NCBI RefSeq assembly: GCF_022605725.1 | Contig: NC_065546.1 | Location: 47,116,227 to 47,180,226 of the forward strand | From: Anthonomus grandis grandis | Taxonomy: Eukaryota > Arthropoda > Insecta > Coleoptera > Curculionidae | DNA length: 64,000 bases | Direction of reading: 5' to 3' | Shown: piece after piece, positions 1 through 10,145 of the stretch | How positions within the stretch are numbered: position 1 is the stretch's first letter | Layout: each line of letters begins with the position of its first letter | Translations under genes and position numbers: made by a program | The notes under the pieces: generated by a model | The model's input: only the letters and a program-made list of their open reading frames with translations | Databases searched by the model: none | Told to the model about the DNA's origin: nothing

Positions 1-2850
1 ACCAGTTTTCTTTTGTTTTTCCCACATTTTTACTATAGTATCGCGGGTTCTGTAGCTTTGATTCAATTCGTTTATGGTTTCTTTTATTCCTTATTCTTCT
101 CCTGTCAATTCTTTTTATATCCAGTTACTATTGGTTCTCAAAAATAAAACTGAAAAATCAAAAAAATCCACGAAAAAACCCGGTTTTCTTATCCCCAAAC
201 ATGAATTCTTATGGGACCTAATCTTTCTATTTATATTGTGGCACTCGTATGGGTCGTGGAAAAATTTGTCATAAAGCTTTTTTACTAGTTTTTGAATGGT
301 CTTTAACCAGAAAAAAGAAATTTTAAATTCGGAGCATGTTTTCAAAAAATTGTCATTTTGACCCGGATTTTGTTCGAAAATCGAAAAATGCAAAGAAATA
401 GGTTTTCCGTTCATTTTAGAGTCAAATCGGTAATAATCTTTTTTAAAGGTACTCTAAAGTAGTACAGGATAGGAAAATAAAAAATTAAAATTTTGCCATA
501 GGGCTCTTGATAATTCGATATTTATGTTTTACAGTTTTTTTCAATTTTCTCCGATTCTATGATAGCTAGAACCGATTCGTTTTGACATACGGATATCTCG
601 TAATATTCCCGAGAACTTTTGTTTGAAACAAAAAGTTCTCAGACTCACAGTTAATTCAGAAAAAAATAAAAATCATTTTTTCGAAATTTTTCGTGGGTAT
701 ACCCCTTTCGATTTTCGACCAAAAAAAAATTTTTTTTTTATTGAGTTTTTTTACTGGAAATTGTTAGTTTAGGGCTTACTTTAAAATTTGCCATTAATCA
801 TTTTAGGAAAAAAAAATTGTACGGTGGGAAAAAGGAAGTTTTCTTTTGTTTTTCCCACATTTTTACTTATATCTCGGCTTCTATAGCTTCGATTCAATTC
901 GTTTATGGTTTCTTTTATTTCTTATTCTTCTCCTGTCAATTCTTTTAATACTTTATTACTATTGGCTCTCAAAAATAAAACTGAAAAATCAAAAAAATCC
1001 ACGAAAAAACCCGGTTTTCTTATCCCCAAACATGAATTCTTATGGGACCTAATCTTTCTCTTTATATTGTGGCACTCCTTTAAATCGTGGAAAATTTTGC
1101 TATTAAGCTTTTTTACTAGTTTTTGAATGGTCTTTAACCAGAAAAAAGAAATTTTAAATTCAGAGCATATTTTGAAAAAATGGTCATTTTGACCCCGGAT
1201 TTTGTTCGAAAATCGAAAATTGCAAAGAAATAGGGTTTCTGTTCATTTTAGAGTCAAATTGGTAATAACCTTTTTTAAAGGTACTCTGAAGTAGTGCAGG
1301 ATAGAAAAATAAAAAATTGATATTTTTCCATAGGGCTCTTGATAATTCGATATTTATGTTTTACAGTTTTTTTCAAGTTTCTCCGATTCTATGATAGCTA
1401 GAACCGATTCGTTTTGACATACGGATACCTCGTAATATTCCCGAGAACTTTTGTTTGAAACAAAAAGTTCTCAGACTCACAGTTAATTCAGAAAAAAATA
1501 AAAATCATTTTTTTGAAATTTTTCGTGGGTATACCCCTTTCGATTTTCGACCAAAAAAAAAATTTTTTTTTTATTGAGTTTTTTTACTGGAAATTGTAAG
1601 TTTAGGGCTTACTTTAAAATTTGTCAATAATCATTTTAGGAAAAAAAAATTGTACGGTGGGAAAAAGGAAGTTTTCTTTTGTTTTTCCCACATTTTTACT
1701 TATATCTCGGCTTCTATAGCTTCGATTCAATTCGTTTATGGTTTCTTTTATTTCTTATTCTTCTCCTGTCAATTCTTTTAATACTTTATTACTATTGGCT
1801 CTCAAAAATAAAACTGAAAAATCAAAAAAATCCACGAAAAAACCCGGTTTTCTTATCCCCAAACATGAATTCTTATGGGACCTAATCTTTCTCTTTATAT
1901 TGTGGCACTCCTTTAAATCGTGGAAAATTTTGCTATTAAGCTTTTTTACTAGTTTTTGAATGGTCTTTAACCAGAAAAAAGAAATTTTAAATTCAGAGCA
2001 TATTTTGAAAAAATGGTCATTTTGACCCCGGATTTTGTTCGAAAATCGAAAATTGCAAAGAAATAGGGTTTCTGTTCATTTTAGAGTCAAATTGGTAATA
2101 ACCTTTTTTAAAGGTACTCTGAAGTAGTGCAGGATAGAAAAATAAAAAATTGATATTTTTCCATAGGGCTCTTGATAATTCAATATTTATGTTTTACAGT
2201 TTTTTGCAATTTTCTCCGATTCTATAATAGCTAGAACCGATTCGTTTTGACATACGGATACCTCGTAATATTCCCGAGAACTTTTGTTTGAAACAAAAAG
2301 TTCTCAGACTCACAGTTAATTCAGAAAAAAATAAAAATCATTTTTTCGAAATTTTTCGTGGGTATACCCCTTTCGATTTTCGACCAAAAAAAAATTTTTT
2401 TTTTAATTGAGTTTTTTTACTGGAAATTGTTAGTTTAGGGCTTACTTTAAAATTTGTCAATAATCATTTAAAAAAAAAAAAAATTGTACCTTGGGAAAAA
2501 ACCAGTTTTCTTTTGTTTTTCCCACATTTTTACTAATATCTCGGCTTCTATAGCTTCGATTCAATTCGTTAATAGTTTCTTTTATTACCGATTCTTTTCC
2601 TGTTAATTCTTTTTATATTTTATTACAATTGCTTTTCAAAATAAAAATGGAAAATAAAAAAAATCGACATAAAAACCTAGTTGTCTTATCCCAATACCCT
2701 AATAAATGGGACCCTCTTTTCCCTTTATCTTGTGGCACGTATAAATCGTAGAAAATTTACTTAATAAACTTTTCTACTAAGTTTTGCATGGCCTTTAAGG
2801 TAAAAAAAGAAGTTTTGAATTTTAAGCATAATTTGAAAACGCAAATAAAA
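1..2850. repeat. 833-bp subrepeat block of unit 1 (3.4 copies in window)
   Basis: Monomers recur at about 832-833 bp; the marker TTTTTCCCAC lies near 16, 848, 1681 and 2512. Each junction is a hairpin, GTGGGAAAAA paired with TTTTTCCCAC around a short T-rich loop. A second hairpin inside each monomer pairs GAGAACTTTTGTTT with AACAAAAAGTTCTC. The monomers starting at 848 and 1681 are almost identical to each other, as expected after a recent unequal exchange. Short reading frames of 66-99 codons occur on both strands, but they cover the same bases in opposite directions and shift between copies, so they are not taken as genes. The last monomer is diverged and partial and runs into single-copy unit sequence near 2850. 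Confidence 0.9.
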
Positions 2851-3475
2851 TTATTTTGAATTCAGCGATTATCTGCATACTTTGGCGAATACGCCATAAC
2901 TTTCATCAGTACGACAGTGAATTAATTGATGAGTTGATTCAGCATATCCACCCTAGATGTCGCTAAAGAATTAACATTAATATTTTTAGTATATTTTTTT
3001 TTATCTTGGATGGCCTTTTTAATAGAAAGGTTTACTTTACTTACACTCATGAGACCTAAACTTTTTTGCTCTTGGTTTAACCTGGCTTTTTAGGGCAGAG
3101 CCTATTCCCTTCACCAAAAATGTAGGAAATAGAGAAAATAATATTGTCATTTGCCAATAACGACCTTTATTCTTCTTAATGTTTTTAGGCTCTAATGCTA
3201 CATAACATACAATCATAATTTTTAATGAAGATATTACGTGTGTGTTTATATTATGTGTTATGCTTTAATACATGTTGTCCTTATCTTAATAAAAAAATTT
3301 ATATATGTACATATAATTTCTGCATATTCTATGTGAAGTATACAATTATTATTTAAATAATATATAAAACTAATTAACTTAATAAGATTACAAAAATATT
3401 TATTACATGTCAAACCTGTATACAACTGAACTTTGTCATGATTATTTTTTATGTGCTCATATGAAAAACTTAATT

Positions 3476-4492
3476 TTAACTTCTGCACTTTTTTCTTTCA
3501 CATCCTCCAGTTTTTTGCGGCAAAATGAATTTAAGCTCTGCTGTTGGTGCAAAATTGAAATCATGTCCCTTACTGGAATTTGACACCGGCTCACCTTCTA
3601 CAAAATTGTTGACAGTGTCTCTGTTTGAAGTACCATGCTTCAAAGAAGTGGACGAACTTGTACTGGGTATAGATATGTTTGTACTAAGCAATTCTGTATT
3701 TACCTTGAAAAAAATCAAGCTTTGAAATAAATAAAAATAAGTTGGAAGTATAGACTTACCTAGGTTTTTGACAATTTCTTTAATTTCTCCTTGGTTAACC
3801 TCTTTGCATGTGGAAAAGTAGTGAGGCCATTCATTGTATTTTTGTCAACAATTACATACCAATGCATGGACTGAAGGTTTTTTATCCATTTGCCTACAAG
3901 GAACAATATTTATAAATTACCTCATTTAGGTATTAAAAAAAATGAAAGATTTAGTAAAAATACCTTAGTACCTATTCCTTGGCAAAGATATTCATTTTTC
4001 TTTTTCCAGGGGCTCTTTTGAAAATTTAAAGATATGACAGGTCCGTTTTTCGCTATGATGCTTTCAATCTGGTGCAAAACACATAACCTTTGTTGGTGTA
4101 GTCCACTAAAATAACAAAAACAAAATCAAATATAACAATCAAAACATTATGACATAACCTTAAAATGTATGTATTTTCATAAATTTCAGGATTATTCACT
4201 AAAAATTGGTAATTATGAAACTGAATTAAAAAAAAAACTTGTATGTGTGTAATTGTGATACTTACATTTTATTTTCATATAGGAAAGTAAGAAAGATGCG
4301 GAGACTTAAAAATATCTTCCAACATTTGTTTGGATTTTGGGAACTTCCGTTGCCGGTGGCGTTTATGCTTGTGGGCCGGAAAGTGACATTGAAATGACAA
4401 GTGAAAGTCTCTTCGTCTTCTTCTTTTTTTCTTCGATTTTTATGGCTTAAGCCCGATAGCAACCAACGTGAGTCAGAATTATGCAAAAACAT
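3476..4492 (-). other. Candidate four-exon spliced cassette, unit 1
   Basis: On the complement strand four open segments are bordered by good splice signals: exon 1 4492-4266 (ATG, donor AT|GTAAGT), exon 2 4105-3964 (acceptor TTATTTTAG), exon 3 3893-3760 (acceptor CTTGTAG, donor CTAG|GTAAGT) and exon 4 3703-3476 (acceptor TTTTTTTCAAG). Exon 1 ends in phase 2 and joins exon 2 in frame. If exon 2 is cut at the earlier donor GGAATAG|GTAC, exon 3 also stays open, but it ends in TAG exactly at its donor, so exon 4 (serine/threonine-rich, starting VNTELLSTN) would be untranslated or belong to another product. No family is recognised. Differences among the five copies are often amino-acid changing, which gives no sign of purifying selection. 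It could be a decayed gene captured by the repeat or a spliced noncoding RNA. Confidence 0.35.
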
Positions 4493-4986
4493 GTTAAGGT
4501 GGCTTTACATAAAGGAATTAAGCTGTTTACCTTCCAAACAATACCAAAGTTGTTAATTCGTTTTTTTAGGCATAATTAACAATTAAATTATAAATAATGG
4601 CTAAGAGTTAAACGATACACTTTATAATATTAAAATTAATAATAGACAGAATTTTATAACTTTTATTGCTACAGAATAGATGTAACTATTTGGTAGTATA
4701 GTACTTTTTTCAATCGGACCAAAGCAAATTTTTTAAATTATTTCCAATGTTGATCTGGTTTACGATTTTATTACCGATTCATTTTAGAACCCTGACATAA
4801 TTTTGATATATGTAGGTTTTGAGAATATTTTCTACTAAACTAAAATTAAAGAGCGGAGCGTATTGTAACACATCATGGTTCTCTGAAGCATGATACCCAG
4901 AAATAAGTTAGTAATATTTCAATGAAATTTATTTTTGATTATAATATATAATAAGACCTTTCCTTTTCTCTCTGTATTTACTATAG

Positions 4987-5196
4987 ATTGACGAAAAACA
5001 AAGAAAAACACAAAGTCACGGTCTCACAACATGTAATTAAACGGGCTACACGTGTTTCGCTCTAGTTAGAGCATCATCAGTTACAGCATAAGTGTGTGGA
5101 TGGCTTCTAAAGGCCTGATGATGCTCTAACTAGAGCGAAACACGTGTAGCCCGTTTAATTACATGTTGTGAGACCGTGACTTTGTGTTTCGTCAAT
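4987..5196. repeat. Long inverted repeat with hammerhead-like core, unit 1
   Basis: Arms of 72 bp or more are perfectly complementary around a 34-nt spacer: CACAAAGTCACGGTCTCACA starts the left arm and its reverse complement ends the right arm. In units 3 and 5 the arms run out to ATTGACGAAAAACAAAGAAA, about 95 bp; here the right arm has lost about 12 bp of that outer part. The structure resembles a foldback or MITE-like insertion, but no target duplication is visible. Confidence 0.93.
5108..5157 (+). ncRNA. Candidate type I hammerhead ribozyme, unit 1
   Basis: The elements of a hammerhead occur in order: stem I 5' side TAAAGGC; invariant core CTGATGA (5115-5121); one T then stem II GCTCT-AACT-AGAGC; core GAA; a very short stem III ACA-CG-TGT; cleavage base A5148 (triplet GTA, fits UH); and stem I 3' side GCC-CG-TTTA, which pairs with TAAAGGC across a two-base bulge. 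Minimal hammerheads with tiny stem III are known in Penelope-like elements, where they may act as dimers. Odd points are the unpaired T before stem II and the weak stem III. The other arm carries the same core on the complement strand but lacks a stem I partner next to CTGATGA. Confidence 0.6.
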
Positions 5197-5301
5197 TTTG
5201 TATGTTGGTCTCTTACAGAATAATGGATGAGATTTTTGGATTTATTATAGATGTTAATGTTTTCCAAGTACTAAAAAAAGAAAAAGTTGGGTAGAGCACC
5301 A

Positions 5302-5374
5302 TGCCGAGGCTAAGGTTTGAACTCAGAGCCTTATGAGGATACAGCAGGTCTCTTCCCCACTGCGTGTTTAGGGC
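5302..5374 (-). other. tRNA-like sequence (possible SINE head), unit 1
   Basis: Read on the complement strand from GCCCTAA to GGCA it is 73 nt. Positions 49-65 form a T arm, CTGAG-TTCAAAC-CTTAG, with the canonical TTCRANN loop at exactly 54-60. ACACGCAGTGGG matches the pol III A box at about 9 of 12 positions and AGTTCAAACCT the B box at about 9 of 11. A14, G18, G19 and A21 fall at tRNA positions. The acceptor stem pairs at only 3 of 7, and D and anticodon stems are poor, so this is not a working tRNA. A T-rich run follows its 3' end. Confidence 0.35.
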
Positions 5375-5456
5375 ACTCCTTGGATAATTTTGGAGATTTT
5401 TTTTTTGTAGTACTGACAAAAATTTTTAAAATTTCTACTGGTCCCCACGGACTAAA

Positions 5457-5678
5457 GTAGACGCGAAGCGTCTACTTGTTACAATACGCTTCGCGTATTG
5501 TAAGAACGCACCGACAAAAATTGGCGGAGGTTCCGACTTTCGACACAAAAACGCTAATAACTTTTTTTCTATGGCGAATTTTTCTTTCGGGTTTTTACCG
5601 TTATATGTAGGAAGGATAAGAGTATATAACGGTGAAAAAAATTTTTCGCCACGCCCACCCCGAAGGGGTGGGCGTGGC
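5457..5678. repeat. Cluster of three triloop hairpins, unit 1
   Basis: Three perfect hairpins with three-base loops lie within 222 bp: GTAGACGC-GAA-GCGTCTAC (5457-5475), ACAATACGC-TTC-GCGTATTGT (5481-5501) and a 14-bp GC-rich stem GCCACGCCCACCCC with GAA loop (5648-5678). The first two share the core CGAAGCG or its complement. No protein-coding function is seen; an open frame crosses the region only because it is short. Confidence 0.9.
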
Positions 5679-5761
5679 AAAAAACGGTTTTTTGACGAAA
5701 AAAATTTGATTAAGTCGTTGTGGAAAACTGACCAGGCCGATTTTTCTGAAACTCATTGACG

Positions 5762-6540
5762 TTAAAGGCCTTTATATAAAGCAGCTCCTAAAGGGCGCTT
5801 TTTAAGATAAACCCTTTAGAAGTCGGATTTTTCTGTGAATGAATTTTGAACTTTTTGCGCGGTACCTCGCGGACTTAAACGGCTGTGGGGCCTAAACGGT
5901 AAAGTTCCCGATAATGCGAATAAAACAGCCCTTTTCTACGTAAATGTAGCTTTCTTTTTTATTAAAACTATTTTTTTCCAAAAGAAACTCCTTCCGAGAT
6001 AAACGAGCTCAAACTTAAAATTTTTTTTTTCAAAAAAAAAAAAAGTGAATTTTTCGAGAAATTAATTTTTTTCTACTTCTAAAAAAATTTTTAAATTTTT
6101 TTTGGTAACACCGTTTGAAAGCTTATTCCTTTAGGATTAAATAGAGGTATTACTCATGACGCTACGTATTATACAGGGTGAGCTGTGTTAATAAATATAA
6201 ACCCATTTTTGAGCCTTTTTTTGACCGATTTTTTCTATTTTTCTTAATAACTCTTTATCGGCGGCACCTAGAGACTTCAAACTTTCAGCGTTTTAAGAAC
6301 TTTTTAAATCCTATTTTTCGACGTACTCTACAACCTTCTACGTAGAGCAGTTTTTGCTCTACACCTTTTTTTAACTTTGACGCTTTATACCGGCATACCT
6401 ATGACACCTACGAAAACCATTTTTTTTCTGAAATCACCGGACACTATCTGGCTATAATCCACTAAAAACCGTTTTTCTTCAAATGTTACCGTTTTCCCCG
6501 CAATGCGCTGTTATTTAAGAAAAACCCCCAAAAATAAGCC
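5762..6540. other. AT-rich non-coding part of unit 1
   Basis: Long A and T runs that can pair with each other, a CTAAAGGG...CCCTTTAG hairpin, and a GTAGAGCA-GTTTT-TGCTCTAC hairpin near 6340. At 6172-6187 it has ATACAGGGTGAGCT, which also starts the foldback element at 53541. Repeated in every unit up to the break in unit 5. No gene seen. Confidence 0.7.
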
Positions 6541-6545
6541 GTTCC

Positions 6546-6835
6546 AATCAACCAATCATACCGTCGACACCACGGGAGCCAACGCATGGTACAAAATAGT
6601 TGGCGGTCCAGCACCAAATTGCCCCAATGTAAAAGCATACGGACGACGTCATTATCGAGTCGCACATGGCCAGATGACGTAACCGCGGGGTTTTCGGTAT
6701 TGTGGCGGCAAATTCGGCCCCGTTTGCGCTACGAGTTAGAGTAGGAAAAGCGGTTTGAGAGAAGGATGGAGGATGTCTGGCAACAATTATAAACGCGTCG
6801 TGTTCGTCTCGTGACGTCATGAGTTATTTTATTAA
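6546..6835. promoter_or_regulatory. GC-rich block with three CRE-like sites, unit 1
   Basis: About 290 bp of clearly higher GC content in an AT-rich unit. It contains GACGTCATTA, GATGACGTAA and GTGACGTCATG, three matches to the ATF/CREB core TGACGT, plus several CpGs. An open frame of about 90 codons crosses it, but its residues change irregularly between units. If it is a promoter, transcription leftward would pass the tRNA-like, palindrome and exon cassette. That direction is inference. Confidence 0.4.
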
Positions 6836-6939
6836 TGAATATTATTAGTATTATGGGGACAATTTTACGCGGTTTCTTGATAAATTACTAGGATAAATAA
6901 AATGAATATAAATTTGAAATGAAATATATATTTGAAATA

Positions 6940-7130
6940 TACAGAGGGTATTGATATTACGGAACATTTATGAGGATAATAATAGTATATAAATAGAATT
7001 ATACGGGGGGGTTTTAAGGTTTTAAGGCATTTATAAGGAAAATATTACTTATAATTATATTAATCATATTATAAAGGGTGTTTTAAGGTTTAAGGACATT
7101 GACAAGAAAGATAATATTTATAATAATAGT
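6940..7130. repeat. 60-75 bp minisatellite, unit 1/2 junction
   Basis: Imperfect tandem copies of a motif built on GTTTTAAGGTTTTAAGGCAT followed by ATAAGGAAAATA and an AT-rich tail. About three copies here. Equivalent blocks lie at 14220-14415, 21560-21855 (about five copies) and 28990-29285 (about five copies), and explain part of the unit length difference. Confidence 0.75.
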
Positions 7131-7277
7131 AATAGCAGCATAAAGGTTAGGACAAGGTATAAATATCTGGAAAAAAAATAATAGTAATAATAGTTTTATT
7201 TTAGTTAGGGTTCTTTTAGTGGGGGTTGCTAAATTGGTAATAAATTTATATTAATAGTTTATCAATTTAGAAAAAAA

Positions 7278-10145
7278 AGACATTGATGCGGTGTCAAAAA
7301 AAGGTGTATTTTTATATTTTTTTTACTATATTATTGAGATCACGGCTTTCATAGTTTCAATTCAATAAGTTGATAAATTTTTTTATTCGTTTTTTTTTTC
7401 TTTCATTTTTTTTTATTTTATTATAATTGCCTTTTAAAATAAAAATTAAAAAAAAAAAAACAAGAAACAAACCACTTTTTCCTATCCTAATACATTGCTT
7501 CTTATGGGACCTGATCTTCCTCTTTAGATTGTGACACTCGTATGAATCGTGGAAAAATTTGTCATAAAGCTTTTTTACTAGTTTTTGAATGGTCTTTAAC
7601 CAGAAAAAAGAAATTTTGAATTCGGAGCATATTTTGAAAAAATGGTCATTTTGACCCGGATTTTGTTCGAAAATCGAAAAATGCAAAGAAATAGGTTTTC
7701 CGTTCATTTTAGAGTCAAATCGGTAATAATCTTTTTTAAAGGTACTCTAAAGTAGTACAGGATAGGAAAATAAAAAATTAAAATTTTGCCATAGGGCTCT
7801 TGATAATTCGATATTTATGTTTTACAGTTTTTTTCAATTTTCTCCGATTCTATAATAGCTAGAACCAATTCGTTTTGACAGGCGAATACCTCTTAATATA
7901 CCCAAGAACTTTTATTTAATACAAAAAATTATCAGAGTTATAGTTTATTTATAAAAAAATAAAAACCATTTTTTCGAAATTTTTCGTGGGTATACCCCTT
8001 TCGATTTTCGACCAAAAAAAAATTATTTTTTTATTGGGCTTTTTTACTGGAAATTGTTAGTTTAGGGCTTACTTTAAAATTTGCCAATAATCGTTTTAGG
8101 AAAAAAAATTGTACGGTGGGAAAAAACCAGTTTTCTTTTGTTTTTCCCACATTTTTACTATAGTATCGCGGGTTCTGTAGCTTTGATTCAATTCGTTTAT
8201 GGTTTCTTTTATTCCTTATTTTTCACCTGTCAATTCTTTTTATATCCAGTTACTATTGGTTCTCAAAAATAAAACTGAAAAATCAAAAAAATCCACGAAA
8301 AAACCCGGTTTTCTTATCCCCAAACATGAATTCTTATGGGACCTAATCTTTCTATTTATATTGTGGCACTCGTATGGATCGTGGAAAAATTTGTCATAAA
8401 GCTTTTTTACTAGTTTTTGAATGGTCTTTAACCAGAAAAAAGAAATTTTAAATTCGGAGCATGTTTTGAAAAAATGGTCATTTTGACCCGGATTTTGTTC
8501 GAAAATCGAAAAATGCAAAGAAATAGGTTTTCCGTTCATTTTAGAGTCAAATCGGTAATAATCTTTTTTAAAGGTACTCTAAAGTAGTACAGGATAGGAA
8601 AATAAAAAATTAAAATTTTGCCATAGGGCTCTTGATAATTCGATATTTATGTTTTACAGTTTTTTTCAATTTTCTCCGATTCTATGATAGCTAGAACCGA
8701 TTCGTTTTGACATACGGATATCTCGTAATATTCCCGAGAACTTTTGTTTGAAACAAAAAGTTCTCAGACTCACAGTTAATTCAGAAAAAAATAAAAATCA
8801 TTTTTTCGAAATTTTTCGTGGGTATACCCCTTTCGATTTTCGACCAAAAAAAAATTTTTTTTTTATTGAGTTTTTTTACTGGAAATTATTAGTTTAGGGC
8901 TTACTTTAAAATTTGCCATTAATCATTTTAGGAAAAAAAAATTGTACGGTGGGAAAAAGGAAGTTTTCTTTTGTTTTTCCCACATTTTTACTTATATCTC
9001 GGCTTCTATAGCTTCGATTCAATTCGTTTATGGTTTCTTTTATTTCTTATTCTTCTCCTGTCAATTCTTTTAATACTTTATTACTATTGGCTCTCAAAAA
9101 TAAAACTGAAAAATCAAAAAAATCCACGAAAAAACCCGGTTTTCTTATCCCCAAACATGAATTCTTATGGGACCTAATCTTTCTCTTTATATTGTGGCAC
9201 TCCTTTAAATCGTGGAAAATTTTGCTATTAAGCTTTTTTACTAGTTTTTGAATGGTCTTTAACCAGAAAAAAGAAATTTTAAATTCAGAGCATATTTTGA
9301 AAAAATGGTCATTTTGACCCCGGATTTTGTTCGAAAATCGAAAATTGCAAAGAAATAGGGTTTCTGTTCATTTTAGAGTCAAATTGGTAATAACCTTTTT
9401 TAAAGGTACTCTGAAGTAGTGCAGGATAGAAAAATAAAAAATTGATATTTTTCCATAGGGCTCTTGATAATTCGATATTTATGTTTTACAGTTTTTTTCA
9501 AGTTTCTCCGATTCTATGATAGCTAGAACCGATTCGTTTTGACATACGGATACCTCGTAATATTCCCGAGAACTTTTGTTTGAAACAAAAAGTTCTCAGA
9601 CTCACAGTTAATTCAGAAAAAAATAAAAATCATTTTTTTGAAATTTTTCGTGGGTATACCCCTTTCGATTTTCGACCAAAAAAAAAATTTTTTTTTTATT
9701 GAGTTTTTTTACTGGAAATTGTTAGTTTAGGGCTTACTTTAAAATTTGTCAATAATCATTTGAAAAAAAAAAAATTGTACCGTGGGAAAAAACCAGTTTT
9801 CTTTTGTTTTTCCCACATTTTTACTAATATCTCGGCTTCTATAGCTTCGATTCAATTCGTTAATAGTTTCTTTTATTACCGATTCTTTTCCTGTTAATTC
9901 TTTTTATATTTTATTACAATTGCTTTTCAAAATAAAAATGGAAAATAAAAAAAATCGACATAAAAACCTAGTTGTCTTATCCCAATACCCTAATAAATGG
10001 GACCCTCTTTTCCCTTTATCTTGTGGCACGTATAAATCGTGGAAAATTTACTTAATAAACTTTTCTACTAAGTTTTGCATGGCCTTTAAGTTAAAAAAAG
10101 AAGTTTTGAATTTTAAGCATAATTTGAAAACGCAAATAAAATTAT
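7278..10145. repeat. 833-bp subrepeat block of unit 2
   Basis: It opens with a degenerate AT-rich monomer near 7310, followed by monomers whose TTTTTCCCAC markers lie near 8140, 8973 and 9804. The last is the partial 3' type that leads into the unique part of the unit. The monomer near 8140 matches the first one in the window (TATCGCGGGTTCTG variant), so monomer types keep a fixed order between units. Confidence 0.9.

Noticed and set aside
74..414. Open frames of 66-99 codons on both strands in each 833-bp monomer (for example 74-274 + and 115-414 -).
   Set aside because: They overlap on opposite strands, differ in length and frame among monomers, consist of low-complexity Lys/Phe/Leu-rich translations of AT-rich DNA, and match no family.
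4987..5060. A second complete hammerhead on the complement strand in the left arm.
   Set aside because: The core is present, but the bases before CTGATGA (TGCTGTAA) cannot pair with the GCCCG that follows the cleavage position, so stem I is missing.
5302..5374. Functional tRNA gene.
   Set aside because: The acceptor stem pairs at only 3 of 7 positions, and D and anticodon stems do not form; only the T arm and box spacing are good.
5648..5678. GC-rich hairpin followed by A/T run as a bacterial rho-independent terminator or bacterial contamination.
   Set aside because: It is embedded in a eukaryotic tandem array with spliceosomal signals, and no bacterial genes are present.
5571..5759. Frame reading through the third triloop hairpin (PRPPRRGGRG).
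   Set aside because: The Arg/Pro-rich part is simply the translated 14-bp stem, and the frame is not kept in all units.
6548..6820. A 90-codon complement-strand frame in the GC-rich block, present in units 1 and 2 and altered in units 3 and 4.
   Set aside because: The frame is rearranged by indels in units 3 and 4, there are no splice or start signals, and GC-rich DNA in this region lacks stops by chance.
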